Source: Hyphomicrobiales bacterium
GTDB taxonomy: Bacteria; Pseudomonadota; Alphaproteobacteria; Rhizobiales; Rhizobiaceae
DNA: 64,000 nucleotides
Assembly: GCA_900471925.1 (NCBI GenBank)
Contig: UCGV01000008.1
Coordinates: forward strand, 1-64,000
Direction: 5' to 3'
Each line of letters starts with the position of its first letter. Positions within the stretch are counted from its first letter, which is position 1. The notes beneath the pieces were generated by a model that was not told the origin of the DNA, made no database searches, and saw only the letters and a list, made by a program, of their open reading frames with translations. This document shows positions 42,277-50,446 of the stretch, one piece after another. A program made the translations under genes and the position numbers.

Positions 42277-43115
42277 GATTTCGTTCGCTGCTCTATGTGC
42301 CGGCTTCGTCTGAGCGCTTCATCGCCAAGGCGCATGAACGCGGAGCGGACGCGATCATTCTCGATCTCGAGGATTCCGTGGTACCCGCCGAGAAAGAGGC
42401 GGCCCGCGCGAGACTGCCCGAGGCCGTCGCCGCCGTCGGGCGCAATGGTGCGACGGTGTTCGTGCGCATCAATTCCGAGCCCGAGTTACAGATGCCGGAT
42501 GCCGAAGCTGCCTGCCGGGCGGGCGCCTTCGGCCTCTATGTCGCCAAGACGCGCTCTCTCAGCCGTCTGCATCTTCTCGCCTATCACCTGCAGACGCTGG
42601 AGCGGGAACTCCGCCGCGAGACGATGTCGTTCGTGCCGCTCATCGAGGATGCGGCCGCTGTGCTCGATGCGCGCTCCTTCGCCGGCTGCCAGCGCGTGCT
42701 CGCCCTTGCCGCCGGTGGCGAAGATCTGGCCGCCAGCATGGGCGGCGAGCCGCTTCCCGAGGTGCTGCGCCTGCCGAAGCTGATGGTGCACATGGCGGCA
42801 AAGGCTGCGGGCAAGCTCTCCTTCGGCACGCTGACGACGGTCGCCGACTACGGCGATCTCGAAGCACTCGACGCTGCCGCGCAGGAGGCGAGGCGCCATG
42901 GTTTCGATGGGGCGAGCTGCGTCCATCCCTCCGCGGTCGCCATTCTCAATGCAGCTTTTTCGCCGAGCCCGGAAAAGATCGACTGGGCGCGCCGCGTTAT
43001 CGAGGCCGCCGAGAGCGCCGGAGCGGCCGGCAAGGGTGCGGCTTCGCTCGATGGAAAGATGATCGACGCGCCTGTCGTCGCAAGGGCCCGCGCTCTCTTG
43101 GGCGACAGGCTCTAA
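42273..43115 (+). CDS. CitE-like HpcH/HpaI-family lyase
   Basis: A 280-residue CitE-like enzyme. RSLLYVPASSERFIAKAHERGADAIILDLEDSV has the family N-terminus with the Asp/Glu metal region, then FVRINS (substrate Arg) and PLIEDAAAV with metal Glu. The family cleaves or makes beta-hydroxyacyl-CoA thioesters such as citramalyl-, malyl- or citryl-CoA. Coupled to the CoA-transferase, it would split the activated acid. It is the last gene of the LacI operon. Confidence 0.88.
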   Translation: MRFRSLLYVPASSERFIAKAHERGADAIILDLEDSVVPAEKEAARARLPEAVAAVGRNGATVFVRINSEPELQMPDAEAACRAGAFGLYVAKTRSLSRLHLLAYHLQTLERELRRETMSFVPLIEDAAAVLDARSFAGCQRVLALAAGGEDLAASMGGEPLPEVLRLPKLMVHMAAKAAGKLSFGTLTTVADYGDLEALDAAAQEARRHGFDGASCVHPSAVAILNAAFSPSPEKIDWARRVIEAAESAGAAGKGAASLDGKMIDAPVVARARALLGDRL

Positions 43116-44302
43116 GCCGTCTGCAGTTGCAGCGGTCCGTCGCCGAAGCGATTATAGATGGTGCGAAAAGTATCGGCGATGGTCAGGAAGATATCGGTGA
43201 GATCGGGATCGAAATGGCGGCCCTTCTCGGCGGCGATGATCGCAACGGCCTCGTCGTGCGGGAAGGCTGGCTTGTAGATCCGTTCGGAGACCAGTGCGTC
43301 ATAGACATCGGCAATCGCCATCAGCCGGCCGGAAAGCGGGATGTCGCTGCCCTTCAGGCCGTTCGGATAGCCGCTGCCATCCCATTTCTCGTGATGCGTA
43401 TGGGCGATTTCCTGGGCGAGATCGAGGAAGGTGCTGGACACGCCGAGATGCTGCTGCGCATCGGCAATGGCGCGGCGGCCAAGCTCGGCATGGGTCTTCA
43501 TGATCGCGAATTCCTGCTGATCGAGCCGGCCGGGCTTAAGAAGGATGGAATCGGGAATGCCGACCTTGCCGATATCGTGCAGCGGCGCCGATTTATAGAT
43601 GAGGTCAATGACGGCATCGCTGAGCTGCAACGCGAAGGCCGGATGGGTCTGGGCCGCACGGGCAAGTGCGCGCACATAATGCTGGGTGCGGCGGATGTGA
43701 TTGCCGGTCTCGCTGTCGCGTGTTTCGGCGAGCGAGGCCATGGCGAGGATCACCGCATCCTTTGCGCGCAGCGCCTCTTCCTTGGCGGCGGCGAGCGAAT
43801 TGATGAGGGCGACATTGGTCATGCCGACGGCGGCACTATTGGCGATGCGCCTTAGAATATCGACGCTGTCGGGGCTCGGCCGGTGCTGATGTGCCCAATA
43901 AGCGCCGATCGCGCCGACCGGATCGTCTTCCCGCACCGGCACCATGACGAGGCTGCGCACGAAGGTCGGCCGGTAGGCGGCGTGCGGAATGCGGGCGTCG
44001 GCGTAGATATCCTCGATCACAGCCACTTCGCGATGGAGCATGGACCAGCCGGAGATGCAGTTTTCCAGCGGAAACCGCTGGCCCTTCCACAGCGGCGTGA
44101 TCGCATCCTCGTCGGCATAATGGCACATGCCGTCTTCGCGCAGTACGAAGGTGATGCCATCGGCGCCAACCAGGCGCCGCGCCGTGCGGCGCACGGCACC
44201 CATGATCTCGCCGAGGCCGCGGGCCATGGAGATTTTCAAGGCCAGCGCGTCCATATCGGCTGGTATGAGGTCGGCGATCGACTGCACTGATAAAACGGTC
44301 AT
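43112..44302 (-). CDS. GAF/HD-GYP cyclic-di-GMP phosphodiesterase-like protein
   Basis: A 396-residue protein with an N-terminal GAF domain (about 25-165) and an HD-GYP domain (about 190-380). The metal and substrate motifs HDIGKVGIPD and HHEKWDGSGYP are intact, so it probably hydrolyses c-di-GMP. No transmembrane segment. ATG 44302 was chosen over 44314 and 44353 for its somewhat better upstream region. Its end overlaps the end of the convergent lyase gene by four bases. Confidence 0.88.
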   Translation of the reverse strand: MTVLSVQSIADLIPADMDALALKISMARGLGEIMGAVRRTARRLVGADGITFVLREDGMCHYADEDAITPLWKGQRFPLENCISGWSMLHREVAVIEDIYADARIPHAAYRPTFVRSLVMVPVREDDPVGAIGAYWAHQHRPSPDSVDILRRIANSAAVGMTNVALINSLAAAKEEALRAKDAVILAMASLAETRDSETGNHIRRTQHYVRALARAAQTHPAFALQLSDAVIDLIYKSAPLHDIGKVGIPDSILLKPGRLDQQEFAIMKTHAELGRRAIADAQQHLGVSSTFLDLAQEIAHTHHEKWDGSGYPNGLKGSDIPLSGRLMAIADVYDALVSERIYKPAFPHDEAVAIIAAEKGRHFDPDLTDIFLTIADTFRTIYNRFGDGPLQLQTA

Positions 44303-44440
44303 GCGGGATCCCATTCGAAACAGAATATGCGAAACGGGTGAGGGCACCGGCAAACAGCGGGCATGATCGCGCTATCACGTTAGCAAAGTCTAAATATTCT
44401 ATGGCAGGTTGCAACAGTCCACCTTGCCGAGCATCGCAAA

Positions 44441-44462
44441 TCCCGCCCAAAATTGGGCGGGA
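44441..44462. terminator. GC-rich palindrome after the hydrolase gene
   Basis: TCCCGCCCAA is mirrored exactly by TTGGGCGGGA around a short AA/TT centre, 50 bases after the stop of the dienelactone-hydrolase-like gene and before the HD-GYP gene. It would form a strong hairpin; there is only a short T-rich tail (ATTTGC) on the minus strand. Confidence 0.5.
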
Positions 44463-44513
44463 TCGCCAGAACAGTTCCAGCAGAAGCGGGAACAGGAAAT
44501 GCTTTTGTCGGCC

Positions 44514-45251
44514 TTAGCCGAGCGTTTCGGAGAAGAGTTCCAGCAGGCGTTTCCAGTGCCGTTCGGAACCCTTTTCATTATAGGTTTCGCCGCGGTCCGG
44601 TACCGTCCAGCCATGCGATACGCCGACATAGTTCTCGATGATATGATCGACGCCGCCGGTGCGCAGCGCCTCGGCCAGCCGGGCGGATTGCTCGGGCGGG
44701 AAACTGCCATCGACGCCGGCAACACCGATATAGACCCGCGCCTTGATATCGCCGGCAAGCCGATGCGGGCTGTCGGGTGCTTCGCTCGCGATATTGCCAC
44801 CATGGAAGCTTGCGGCTGCCGCAATCCTGTCGGCATAGGTGGCCGCTGCCGTCAGCGCGCGTCCGCCGCCCATGCAGTAGCCGACGGCACCGACCGGACC
44901 GGAAACGCCTTCGGCCTCGAGCGTATCGAGGAAGGCCTTGCTGTCACGCTTGGTCATCTCCTGCGTCGTCTCGCGGATCATCGTCAGGATCTCGTTGCGC
45001 GAGGCCTCGTTGCCGAAGGAAGAGCCGTCGAATGGGCCATAGGCGCCGAAACGGTAGAAGAGATCGGGCAGCAGCACGATATAGCCGGCGGCGGCCAGAC
45101 GTTCGCCCATGATATCGGTCGCTTCGCGTGGCCCGAGTGCATCCATGTAATAGAGGATGCCGGGCAGAACCTTGCCTTCACTGCCTTCCGGCCGGAAAAT
45201 TGACGCCTTGGCAACGCCGTCAGCCGTCGTGATTTCAATATCGCGTTTCAT
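44514..45251 (-). CDS. Dienelactone hydrolase-family alpha/beta hydrolase
   Basis: A 245-residue alpha/beta hydrolase of the dienelactone hydrolase type. The nucleophile is Cys in GAVGYCMGGGRAL (about 116-128), the Asp is in GVAGVDGSFP and the His in YVGVSHGWTVPDR. It could hydrolyse enol-lactones or other small esters. A GGGATTGG ribosome binding site lies before ATG 45251. No pathway neighbours are evident. Confidence 0.87.
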   Translation of the reverse strand: MKRDIEITTADGVAKASIFRPEGSEGKVLPGILYYMDALGPREATDIMGERLAAAGYIVLLPDLFYRFGAYGPFDGSSFGNEASRNEILTMIRETTQEMTKRDSKAFLDTLEAEGVSGPVGAVGYCMGGGRALTAAATYADRIAAAASFHGGNIASEAPDSPHRLAGDIKARVYIGVAGVDGSFPPEQSARLAEALRTGGVDHIIENYVGVSHGWTVPDRGETYNEKGSERHWKRLLELFSETLG

Positions 45252-45616
45252 CGACCAATCCCTTTGATTTTATTGAAGCAGCAGCAAGGCCGCTGCCGCC
45301 AATCTCGCAAAGCTGGGCGACAGTCTCAAGACACGAATATGTGGGGGCATCACCGATCCCCCCATCCAGGGCGGTATGGACACTTCGGGCTCGCGGTGAT
45401 TGTCTATTAACGACGGGAAGACACCTTGTCCGCCATTACTTCACCCTTAAATCATTGACTACACTGCGCTTCTTTTAGCGCCGCTGCCCGTTACCCTAAC
45501 GGCTACCCTAACTCGCGAAATTTTGGTCGACCCGCTATCGTGCACTCAATCGTCGCAGGTTGCTAAAATCCCGTTCTAGGCCGTGAACTCATAAAGTCGG
45601 CTTGCCGTCGAGGTCG
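45252..45616. other. Intergenic region at the left edge of the low-GC segment
   Basis: No gene seen in about 365 bases. Composition drops to the right of about 45.4 kb. It contains the tandem TACCCTAAC motif (45,492-45,512) that recurs at 54.2 kb. Confidence 0.5.
45478..45512. repeat. Left copy of imperfect direct repeat, possible island border
   Basis: A roughly 35-base segment running GCGCC, then CCC, TACCCTAAC and again TACCCTAAC. The same order occurs at 54,183-54,214 next to the integrase start. The two copies share most bases but differ by small gaps. Confidence 0.35.
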
Positions 45617-45928
45617 TTAGCTTACTGCTCGTTCGAACTGGCTGGCGAACTTGACATTATATGCGTGAAATTCGCCTTCTGGCGTGATCACCAACTCGGT
45701 GATGTTGGCGCGTGGGAAGGTATCTTCAGCGGTATGATCGTCTATCTTCAGGCTGACGGTCAGCGCGCCGTCAACCGTATCGACCAGCTTGTAATCGTAA
45801 GAGACTGTTTCGCCAAAGCAGATGATTTCACTGCCTTGGACTATCAGTTCCGAATTTGGATCTTCCACGTCCAGCCACCGGCCCTGAATTTGGACAGGAA
45901 ATGGTGCATCGCGTTCAAGCCGTTCCAT
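45617..45928 (-). CDS. Small hypothetical protein in the orphan-gene region
   Basis: A 103-residue protein from ATG 45928, acidic, no signal peptide or membrane segment, with a beta-rich look (EIICFGETVSYDYKLVDTVDGALTVSLKI). I do not recognise its family. Its size, acidity, orientation and place among SUKH-type immunity genes suggest an immunity-like protein. The insertion element remnant starts about 100 bases upstream and may have removed its promoter. Confidence 0.5.
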   Translation of the reverse strand: MERLERDAPFPVQIQGRWLDVEDPNSELIVQGSEIICFGETVSYDYKLVDTVDGALTVSLKIDDHTAEDTFPRANITELVITPEGEFHAYNVKFASQFERAVS

Positions 45929-46043
45929 GATTAACCTTTCGATCCTGTTTCGTGCCACATTGGCATTCGACGATGGCGCGCAGCAATGGTTATTTTCCGG
46001 ATGGCGGCTTTCATAAAAGCCCGACTTCTGATTCAGCACCAGA

Positions 46044-46770
46044 ATGAGCCGATATGATCTAACCGACTTCGAGTGGAGCCTGATCGAACCGCTTCTACCC
46101 AATAAGCCGCGAGGGGTGCCACGCGTTGATGATCGTCGAGTGATGAACGGCATCTTCTAGGTTCTTCGATCCGGAGCCCCTTGGCGTGATGTTCCTAACC
46201 GATATGGACCATATACGACTTGCTATAATCGTTTAAGGCGTTGGACGATGGCTGGAATCTCGGACAGCTTGATGGATGCCATCGCGCGCCCGTCGGATGA
46301 TAGCATCGCGATGATTGACGGCACTTCCGTTCGCGTACATCATTTAGCGGCAACGCTTAGAGCGGACCATCAGGATCGCTGCCTTGGGCGAAGTCGCGGT
46401 GGTCTTACGACTAAAATCCATGCCGTCGCTGATGGGAAAGGGTTGGCGATCAAAATTGCCATCATACCCGGTCATGCCCATGACCTGAAAGCAGCGAACG
46501 AACTGCTCGAAGACCTTCCTCGGGCGTTATGCTTCTCGCAGACAAAGCGTATGACGCCGATTGGCTCCGAGAAAAGTTGAGAACCAAACGCTCTTGGGCG
46601 AATATTCCACCAAAATCCAACCGGAAGGGGCCACCCGTTTTAGCCCGTGGCTCTACAAGAAACGTAATCTTATCGAACGCCTCTTCAGTAAACTCAAATG
46701 CTTCCGACGAATTGCAACCCGTTATGATAAATTGGGCGTGACGTTTCTGGCTATGGTCAAACTGGCTTGA
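46044..46770 (+). pseudogene. Decayed IS5-family transposase
   Basis: MSRYDLTDFEWSLIEPLLP is the typical start of an IS5-group transposase. The gene is broken: an in-frame TAG at 46158-46160 where the family has Trp (GIFWVLRSGAPWRD), and frameshifts between about 46520 and 46670. The DDE residues can still be traced: Asp in AMIDGTSVRVH, Asp in LLADKAYDADWL and Glu in NLIERLFSKLK. The three reading frames together give a nearly full-length protein, so decay is by point mutations and small indels. I could not define the terminal repeats. Confidence 0.85.
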
Positions 46771-47050
46771 CGAGACTTGAGCCAAGAGCCACGATCATTC
46801 GGTCCAACTGTTCAAGCGTATCCGTGTCAGCGCAATGCGAATGAAAGAGACGTGCTAGACTCTGGATAGTTCGAAGGACGGTCATTGCGGCATTATCATC
46901 GACAGGACGCATGCCGGCAATAGTGGTTGTGGGATAGCTTACTGCGGAGAGCTCTGTGCAAGTGCAGCCTACAAAATGGCTTACAGTCATTGAGTGAGTT
47001 CGCAGGTCTACCGATCCCACCGCCATCATCGGTGGGGAGGCAAGTAGCCC
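46757..47050 (-). pseudogene. Truncated gene remnant abutting the transposase
   Basis: A leftward frame that looks protein-like (DDNAAMTVLRTIQSLARLFHSH and DTLEQLDRMIVALG) and runs into the 3' end of the insertion element, where it stops at 46757. It has no recognisable family. The first palindromic repeat of this region lies inside or just before it. I read it as the remaining part of an orphan gene whose end was cut by insertion of the element. Confidence 0.4.
47016..47036. repeat. Palindromic repeat A
   Basis: CCCACCG and CGGTGGG arms around CCATCAT. First of six related GC-rich elements found behind minus-strand genes here. Confidence 0.6.
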
Positions 47051-47113
47051 AATCTCAGACCCTTTGTCGATCTCGACTGAAAGGCCCGCCGCCCTGACAT
47101 CAGACGAAGCCAC

Positions 47114-47656
47114 CTACCTACTTCTGCGCCAGGAGTTTATTTCTTTAGCCAGTACCGGATCTTGTCGTAACTTTTCGATCGCAGCTACGCTAATAGCTGT
47201 CTTTGAATGTCTCAGGGGGCCAATCAACAGCACGCGGCTTTCCCCATTAGTGGGGTCTTCTGCTAGGCTGATCAGCTGCGGGAGCGTCTCTTCAGTCACC
47301 GATCCGGAAAGTGCACAAGCTAACGCCTCCTTGAAGCCCAGCACGAACTCCGTTTCCTCGCCGGGAAAGACCGGACCCTTCCCATCTCTTGCTTCAGCAT
47401 ATAGCTGAACAACAAAGTCCCAATACTCGCTTGTTGCGGGGACCGCCAAAGCTCTGGCAATACCGCTTCGTGTGCGATCAGAGTACGAGAGTTGTAGATG
47501 CTTCATAAGGATCGGCACGAAACTGGGATATCCATCTCTGCTGTTAACCAGATCCCAAACTGACGCGATTTTCGCACCCGCCGCACGAAGCTCGGTGACT
47601 ATAGGCTTTTCTTCATCGTGCAAGCGAGCGTCGCGAATGGTCCATATGTCCGTCAT
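47114..47656 (-). CDS. Hypothetical helical-repeat protein, immunity-like
   Basis: A 180-residue protein from ATG 47656 with GGGGAA upstream. It is largely helical (VPILMKHLQLSYSDRTRSGIARALAV, then LGFKEALACALSG and LPQLISLAEDPTNGESRVLLIGPLRH) and has the look of HEAT-type repeats. Such proteins occur as immunity proteins in polymorphic toxin loci, but the exact family is not recognised. It lies between repeats A and B in the same direction as its neighbours. Confidence 0.6.
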   Translation of the reverse strand: MTDIWTIRDARLHDEEKPIVTELRAAGAKIASVWDLVNSRDGYPSFVPILMKHLQLSYSDRTRSGIARALAVPATSEYWDFVVQLYAEARDGKGPVFPGEETEFVLGFKEALACALSGSVTEETLPQLISLAEDPTNGESRVLLIGPLRHSKTAISVAAIEKLRQDPVLAKEINSWRRSR

Positions 47657-47721
47657 ACATTCCCCAAGTCGGCACGATGAACTTACATTCTTCAACGTTT
47701 GCGGCACAAGGGTCTACAACT

Positions 47722-47748
47722 CCCACCGCCCCATCATCAAAGGCGGGT
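47722..47748. repeat. Palindromic repeat B
   Basis: CCCACCGCCCCATCATC followed by AAAGGCGGGT. It begins six bases beyond the stop of the SUKH pseudogene on the minus strand. Confidence 0.6.
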
Positions 47749-47753
47749 AGGAT

Positions 47754-48278
47754 CTATGCGAGATCCTCGTACCGATACTCGGCAGGCATAAAGAACTCGC
47801 ACTCAGCCATAAGCTGAGCGATGAATTCCTCAAATGTGTCCGCATACTTCCTTTCCTTCAGGAAAGGAAAGTGGATCTCCCGTCGTCCGGATCAATCACG
47901 AACACCGAGTTGGCCGCCCCCATGAAGAAGGGAATTTCGCCTTTGTCGATGAATTCCGGATAAACTTGCCATTCGACAGTTTCTTTTCGCAAAATCGCGG
48001 TCATCTCGCGTAACGAGACAAATTCGTTGTAGTGGGAGATTGTGATTTTTGAACCTGCGTCCTGTTTGAGATAGCCCGTCCCGATTTCGAGGAGAAACCG
48101 TTCGTACGATTGCGGGCGATGCCAGCCCGAACTCCCGCTTGAACTCGAATAGCTCAGCGGGAGCAACGCGGCGAAAAAAGTTGCGTGACTCCCGATCGTC
48201 TTCATATCCGGAAGGGTGAGAGAATTGCTTGTACCAGTCCCAGACGTGCTGATGTGGTAGTTGTTGCATGAAAAACAT
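47754..48278 (-). pseudogene. SUKH (SMI1/KNR4) immunity-like gene, frameshifted
   Basis: A protein homologous to the intact gene at 49,319-49,834 can be followed through three frames: MQQLPHQHVWDWYKQFSHP at the start, then SYERFLLEIGTGYLKQDAG in a second frame, and YADTFEEFIAQLMAECEFF at the end in a third. The frame shifts lie near 48,115 and 47,870. SUKH proteins protect cells from toxins of competing bacteria. Both copies keep clear amino acid similarity, so the break is recent relative to the duplication. Confidence 0.8.
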
Positions 48279-48424
48279 CTCGCCGAAGTCGAATATTCGC
48301 GACTTAACTATGGCGACAGGTGAAGATAAAGGGTCGGGCGTGGTGCAGGAGTTCGACGCAGTTCCGACGCCCGCTTCAAGCAACGCAAAAAATCACTCCG
48401 GTATCGTCAGCAGGTGAGTCACTA

Positions 48425-48447
48425 CCCACCACCCGTTCTTCAAAGGG
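48425..48447. repeat. Palindromic repeat C (diverged)
   Basis: CCCACCACCCGTTCTTCAAA followed by GGG. The most diverged copy; thirteen bases after the stop of the gene ending at 48,460. Confidence 0.4.
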
Positions 48448-48459
48448 ACGATGGCGACG

Positions 48460-48870
48460 TCAATTCAACCGCAATGAGAAAGCAATCTCTCGCATCAACT
48501 CCTCAGCTTTTTCGTCAGAAAAGCTGATCCCATTTTTAGCGAAAACTTTGGAAGCGAAGTTGACGCTTTCGCGTAATGCCTGCACGACATAGTCCACAGA
48601 AGATGCCGTGTAAAATTCGGATGTCGGAACGGCGATGATGACAACCACACCTTTTTCTTTTCGGGAAAAATGCCCAATTCTCAGCCCCTTAAAATCCGGC
48701 TTACGGACGGACCCTGCGAGCACGAAGACCGGATTTACCCAACCCTCTTCTCCCGAATCATACGACGGATCGCGATGCCGCTTCGAGAGAGTCATTGCCC
48801 TCTTCAAAACTCCAACCAGTGGAGCATCATTTAGTTCGGGTCCGCCGGTGTCGATTCCAATTGCAATCAT
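48460..48870 (-). CDS. Hypothetical protein in the orphan array
   Basis: A 136-residue protein from ATG 48870. The N-terminus MIAIGIDTGGPELNDAP is followed by a segment with KGVVVIIAVPTSEF and a helical C-terminus ending LMREIAFSLRLN. No signal peptide. I do not recognise the family; size and place agree with an orphan immunity protein. Confidence 0.55.
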   Translation of the reverse strand: MIAIGIDTGGPELNDAPLVGVLKRAMTLSKRHRDPSYDSGEEGWVNPVFVLAGSVRKPDFKGLRIGHFSRKEKGVVVIIAVPTSEFYTASSVDYVVQALRESVNFASKVFAKNGISFSDEKAEELMREIAFSLRLN

Positions 48871-48950
48871 ACGCACGTCCCTACGCTGGATTTGAGCGCC
48901 CACGATAGAAAAAATCTACCACGGGTTTGCGAGGTTACGGCAGCACCCAA

Positions 48951-48970
48951 CCACCCGCCGCCCCATCATC
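48951..48970. repeat. Palindromic repeat D
   Basis: CCACCCGCCGCCCCATCATC. The stop codon of the next gene (48,966-48,968) lies inside this repeat. Confidence 0.5.
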
Positions 48971-49229
48971 GACCGGCACGGCGCCACCCAGCCGCGCGAG
49001 CCTCTTGTTCGGAGCAAAACCACCGCTCCCCGTATTCGTGGCGAATGATGGTGTCAGCGTAATACTCTTGGCCTTTGACATGGTAGATCTTCGCGCCGGA
49101 ACCGATAGAGATGTTACCTTTGATGTCGCAAGCGGGGTCATAAAGCGATCGAGGCAGAAGCGTGTAGCCGCCAGTGGCCATGAACGATGCGGCTGAAGAA
49201 ATCAGGACAATAACCGAAAACTTGCTCAT
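48966..49229 (-). CDS. Small secreted protein with nuclease-associated C-terminal domain
   Basis: An 87-residue protein with a hydrophobic N-terminus (SVIVLISSAASFMA, probable signal peptide) followed by CDIKGNISIGSGAKIYHV and YGERWFCSEQEARAAGWRRA. This domain is common in rhizobia as the C-terminal part of ExoI/thermonuclease-like proteins. The nuclease domain itself is missing, so this may be a stand-alone copy or a leftover. Two conserved cysteines suggest an exported, disulfide-bonded product. Confidence 0.65.
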   Translation of the reverse strand: MSKFSVIVLISSAASFMATGGYTLLPRSLYDPACDIKGNISIGSGAKIYHVKGQEYYADTIIRHEYGERWFCSEQEARAAGWRRAGR

Positions 49230-49292
49230 GTCCCTTCTATACAAGGAATAATTGCAGGTTTGGTTTTCGTGAATTCTAAAATTCTAACGACC

Positions 49293-49315
49293 CCCATCGC
49301 CCCATCATCGGTGGG
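49293..49315. repeat. Palindromic repeat E
   Basis: CCCATCG and CGGTGGG arms around CCCCATCAT. It starts four bases beyond the stop of the intact SUKH gene. Confidence 0.65.
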
Positions 49316-49318
49316 ACC

Positions 49319-49834
49319 TTAAGCAAGATTCTCATACCGATCCGCCGCAGGAATATAGAACTCACAATCATCCATAAGCCTGCCGATAAATTCCTCAAAT
49401 GTATCTGCGTACTTCACGTCCCGCTGAAAAGGAAAATGAATTCGCTCATCGGTCTGATCGAACACAAACACCGAACTAGACGCTTGCATGAAAAACGGAA
49501 ATTCGCCTTCAGCTATGAATTCTGAATACACGCGCCATTCAAAGGTTTCTTTTCTCAAAATCGCGCCAATTTCCGGTAAGGCAACGAACTCGTTGTAGTG
49601 GAAGTGCGTGATTTTTGAAGCAGAGTCCTGCCTGAGACAACCCGCTCCAATTTCAAGGAGAAACCTTTCGTATGATTGAGGCAAAACAAGTCCGAACTCA
49701 CGTTTAAAATCGGATAGTTCAGCTGGAGTAACACGGCAGAAAAAGTTCGGCGCTATGTGATCATATTCATATCCGGGAGGTTGCGAGAACTGCTTGTACC
49801 AATCCCATACATGCTGCGTTAGCTGTTGTTCCAC
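49319..49834 (-). CDS. SUKH (SMI1/KNR4)-family immunity-like protein
   Basis: A 171-residue SUKH protein: HVWDWYKQFSQPPGYEYD at the N-terminus, LSDFKREFGLVLPQSYERFLLEIGAGCL forming the family core, then FFMQASSSVFVFDQTDERIHF and YADTFEEFIGRLMDDCEF. SUKH proteins usually neutralise nuclease-type toxins delivered by contact-dependent or type VI systems. GTG 49834 is my preferred start; a TTG at 49855 is in frame. No toxin gene is adjacent, so it is an orphan. Confidence 0.82.
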   Translation of the reverse strand: MEQQLTQHVWDWYKQFSQPPGYEYDHIAPNFFCRVTPAELSDFKREFGLVLPQSYERFLLEIGAGCLRQDSASKITHFHYNEFVALPEIGAILRKETFEWRVYSEFIAEGEFPFFMQASSSVFVFDQTDERIHFPFQRDVKYADTFEEFIGRLMDDCEFYIPAADRYENLA

Positions 49835-49998
49835 GAAATACCTCGCGCCGCTCAAATGCTGTTCTAGTTAAGCATGGCTGGGTATCAAGATAAAGTTGAC
49901 GAGTAATACAAAGTGCCGGTATCTCCGGCCCCCGCTTCGAGTTCAAGTGCCTCCGGGTGCGTTCGAAATGAGCCGTATGTGCCTTTAGTTTCCCTAAT

Positions 49999-50017
49999 CC
50001 CCACCGCCCCTTCATCC
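49999..50017. repeat. Palindromic repeat F (partial)
   Basis: CCCCACCGCCCCTTCATCC. It shares the core with the others but the second arm is not conserved; it lies upstream of the SUKH gene at the right edge of the array. Confidence 0.4.
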
Positions 50018-50096
50018 CAAGCTAGCTTGCGGAATAAGATAAGGTTGTAGGCATTCTAAAATTTGCGCCGTTCATGTGGTGCGCTGGAGTGCAATC

Positions 50097-50285
50097 ATGA
50101 CCGCGAGAGCCGACGTCGCAATGCTTGACCGTCGAATAGACGAGCATTTGGAGCGCATAGAGGAACTGTTGGTCGAGCGGGCAATGAGGGGCGGCGTTGG
50201 GACCCTGGAATTTGATAGAGAAATTGATCGGCGCGAGAGGTGGTGCTCAATCCTGGCTCGGTTGCGAAACGTGTTGTCCGAATAA
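50097..50285 (+). CDS. Small helical hypothetical protein
   Basis: A 62-residue protein from ATG 50097 with GGAG upstream. Charged and helical, with heptad-like pattern (MLDRRIDEHLERIEELLVERA). It is the only plus-strand gene in this segment. No family recognised. Confidence 0.45.
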   Translation: MTARADVAMLDRRIDEHLERIEELLVERAMRGGVGTLEFDREIDRRERWCSILARLRNVLSE

Positions 50286-50304
50286 ACCCATTTGACGGGG
50301 CGCC

Positions 50305-50446
50305 TCAGGCTTCCATTTCGGCTTCATTGGTCATCACATCGATGACGTCATGTGTGTCCATCATGGTTGAGATGACCCCGTTCCGGTGGACGAAAATGGC
50401 AGGCCAGTGCGTGCTATCGATCTGCAGTAATATGAAACCAGTCCAT
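50305..50446 (-). pseudogene. Frameshifted small gene remnant
   Basis: AGGAGG followed by ATG 50446 opens MDWFHITADR and then meets a stop, while a second frame continues with THWPAIFVHRNGVISTMMDTHDV and ends at 50305. The span is not a multiple of three. It reads as a roughly 48-residue protein with one frameshift. Family unknown. Confidence 0.35.

Noticed and set aside
47016..50017. CRISPR array
   Set aside because: The related palindromes are hundreds of bases apart, unequal in sequence and separated by genes, not by short spacers.
47016..50017. True integron cassette array
   Set aside because: I could not find consistent GTTRRRY/RYYYAAC core sites, and no IntI-type integrase is visible; kept only as an analogy.
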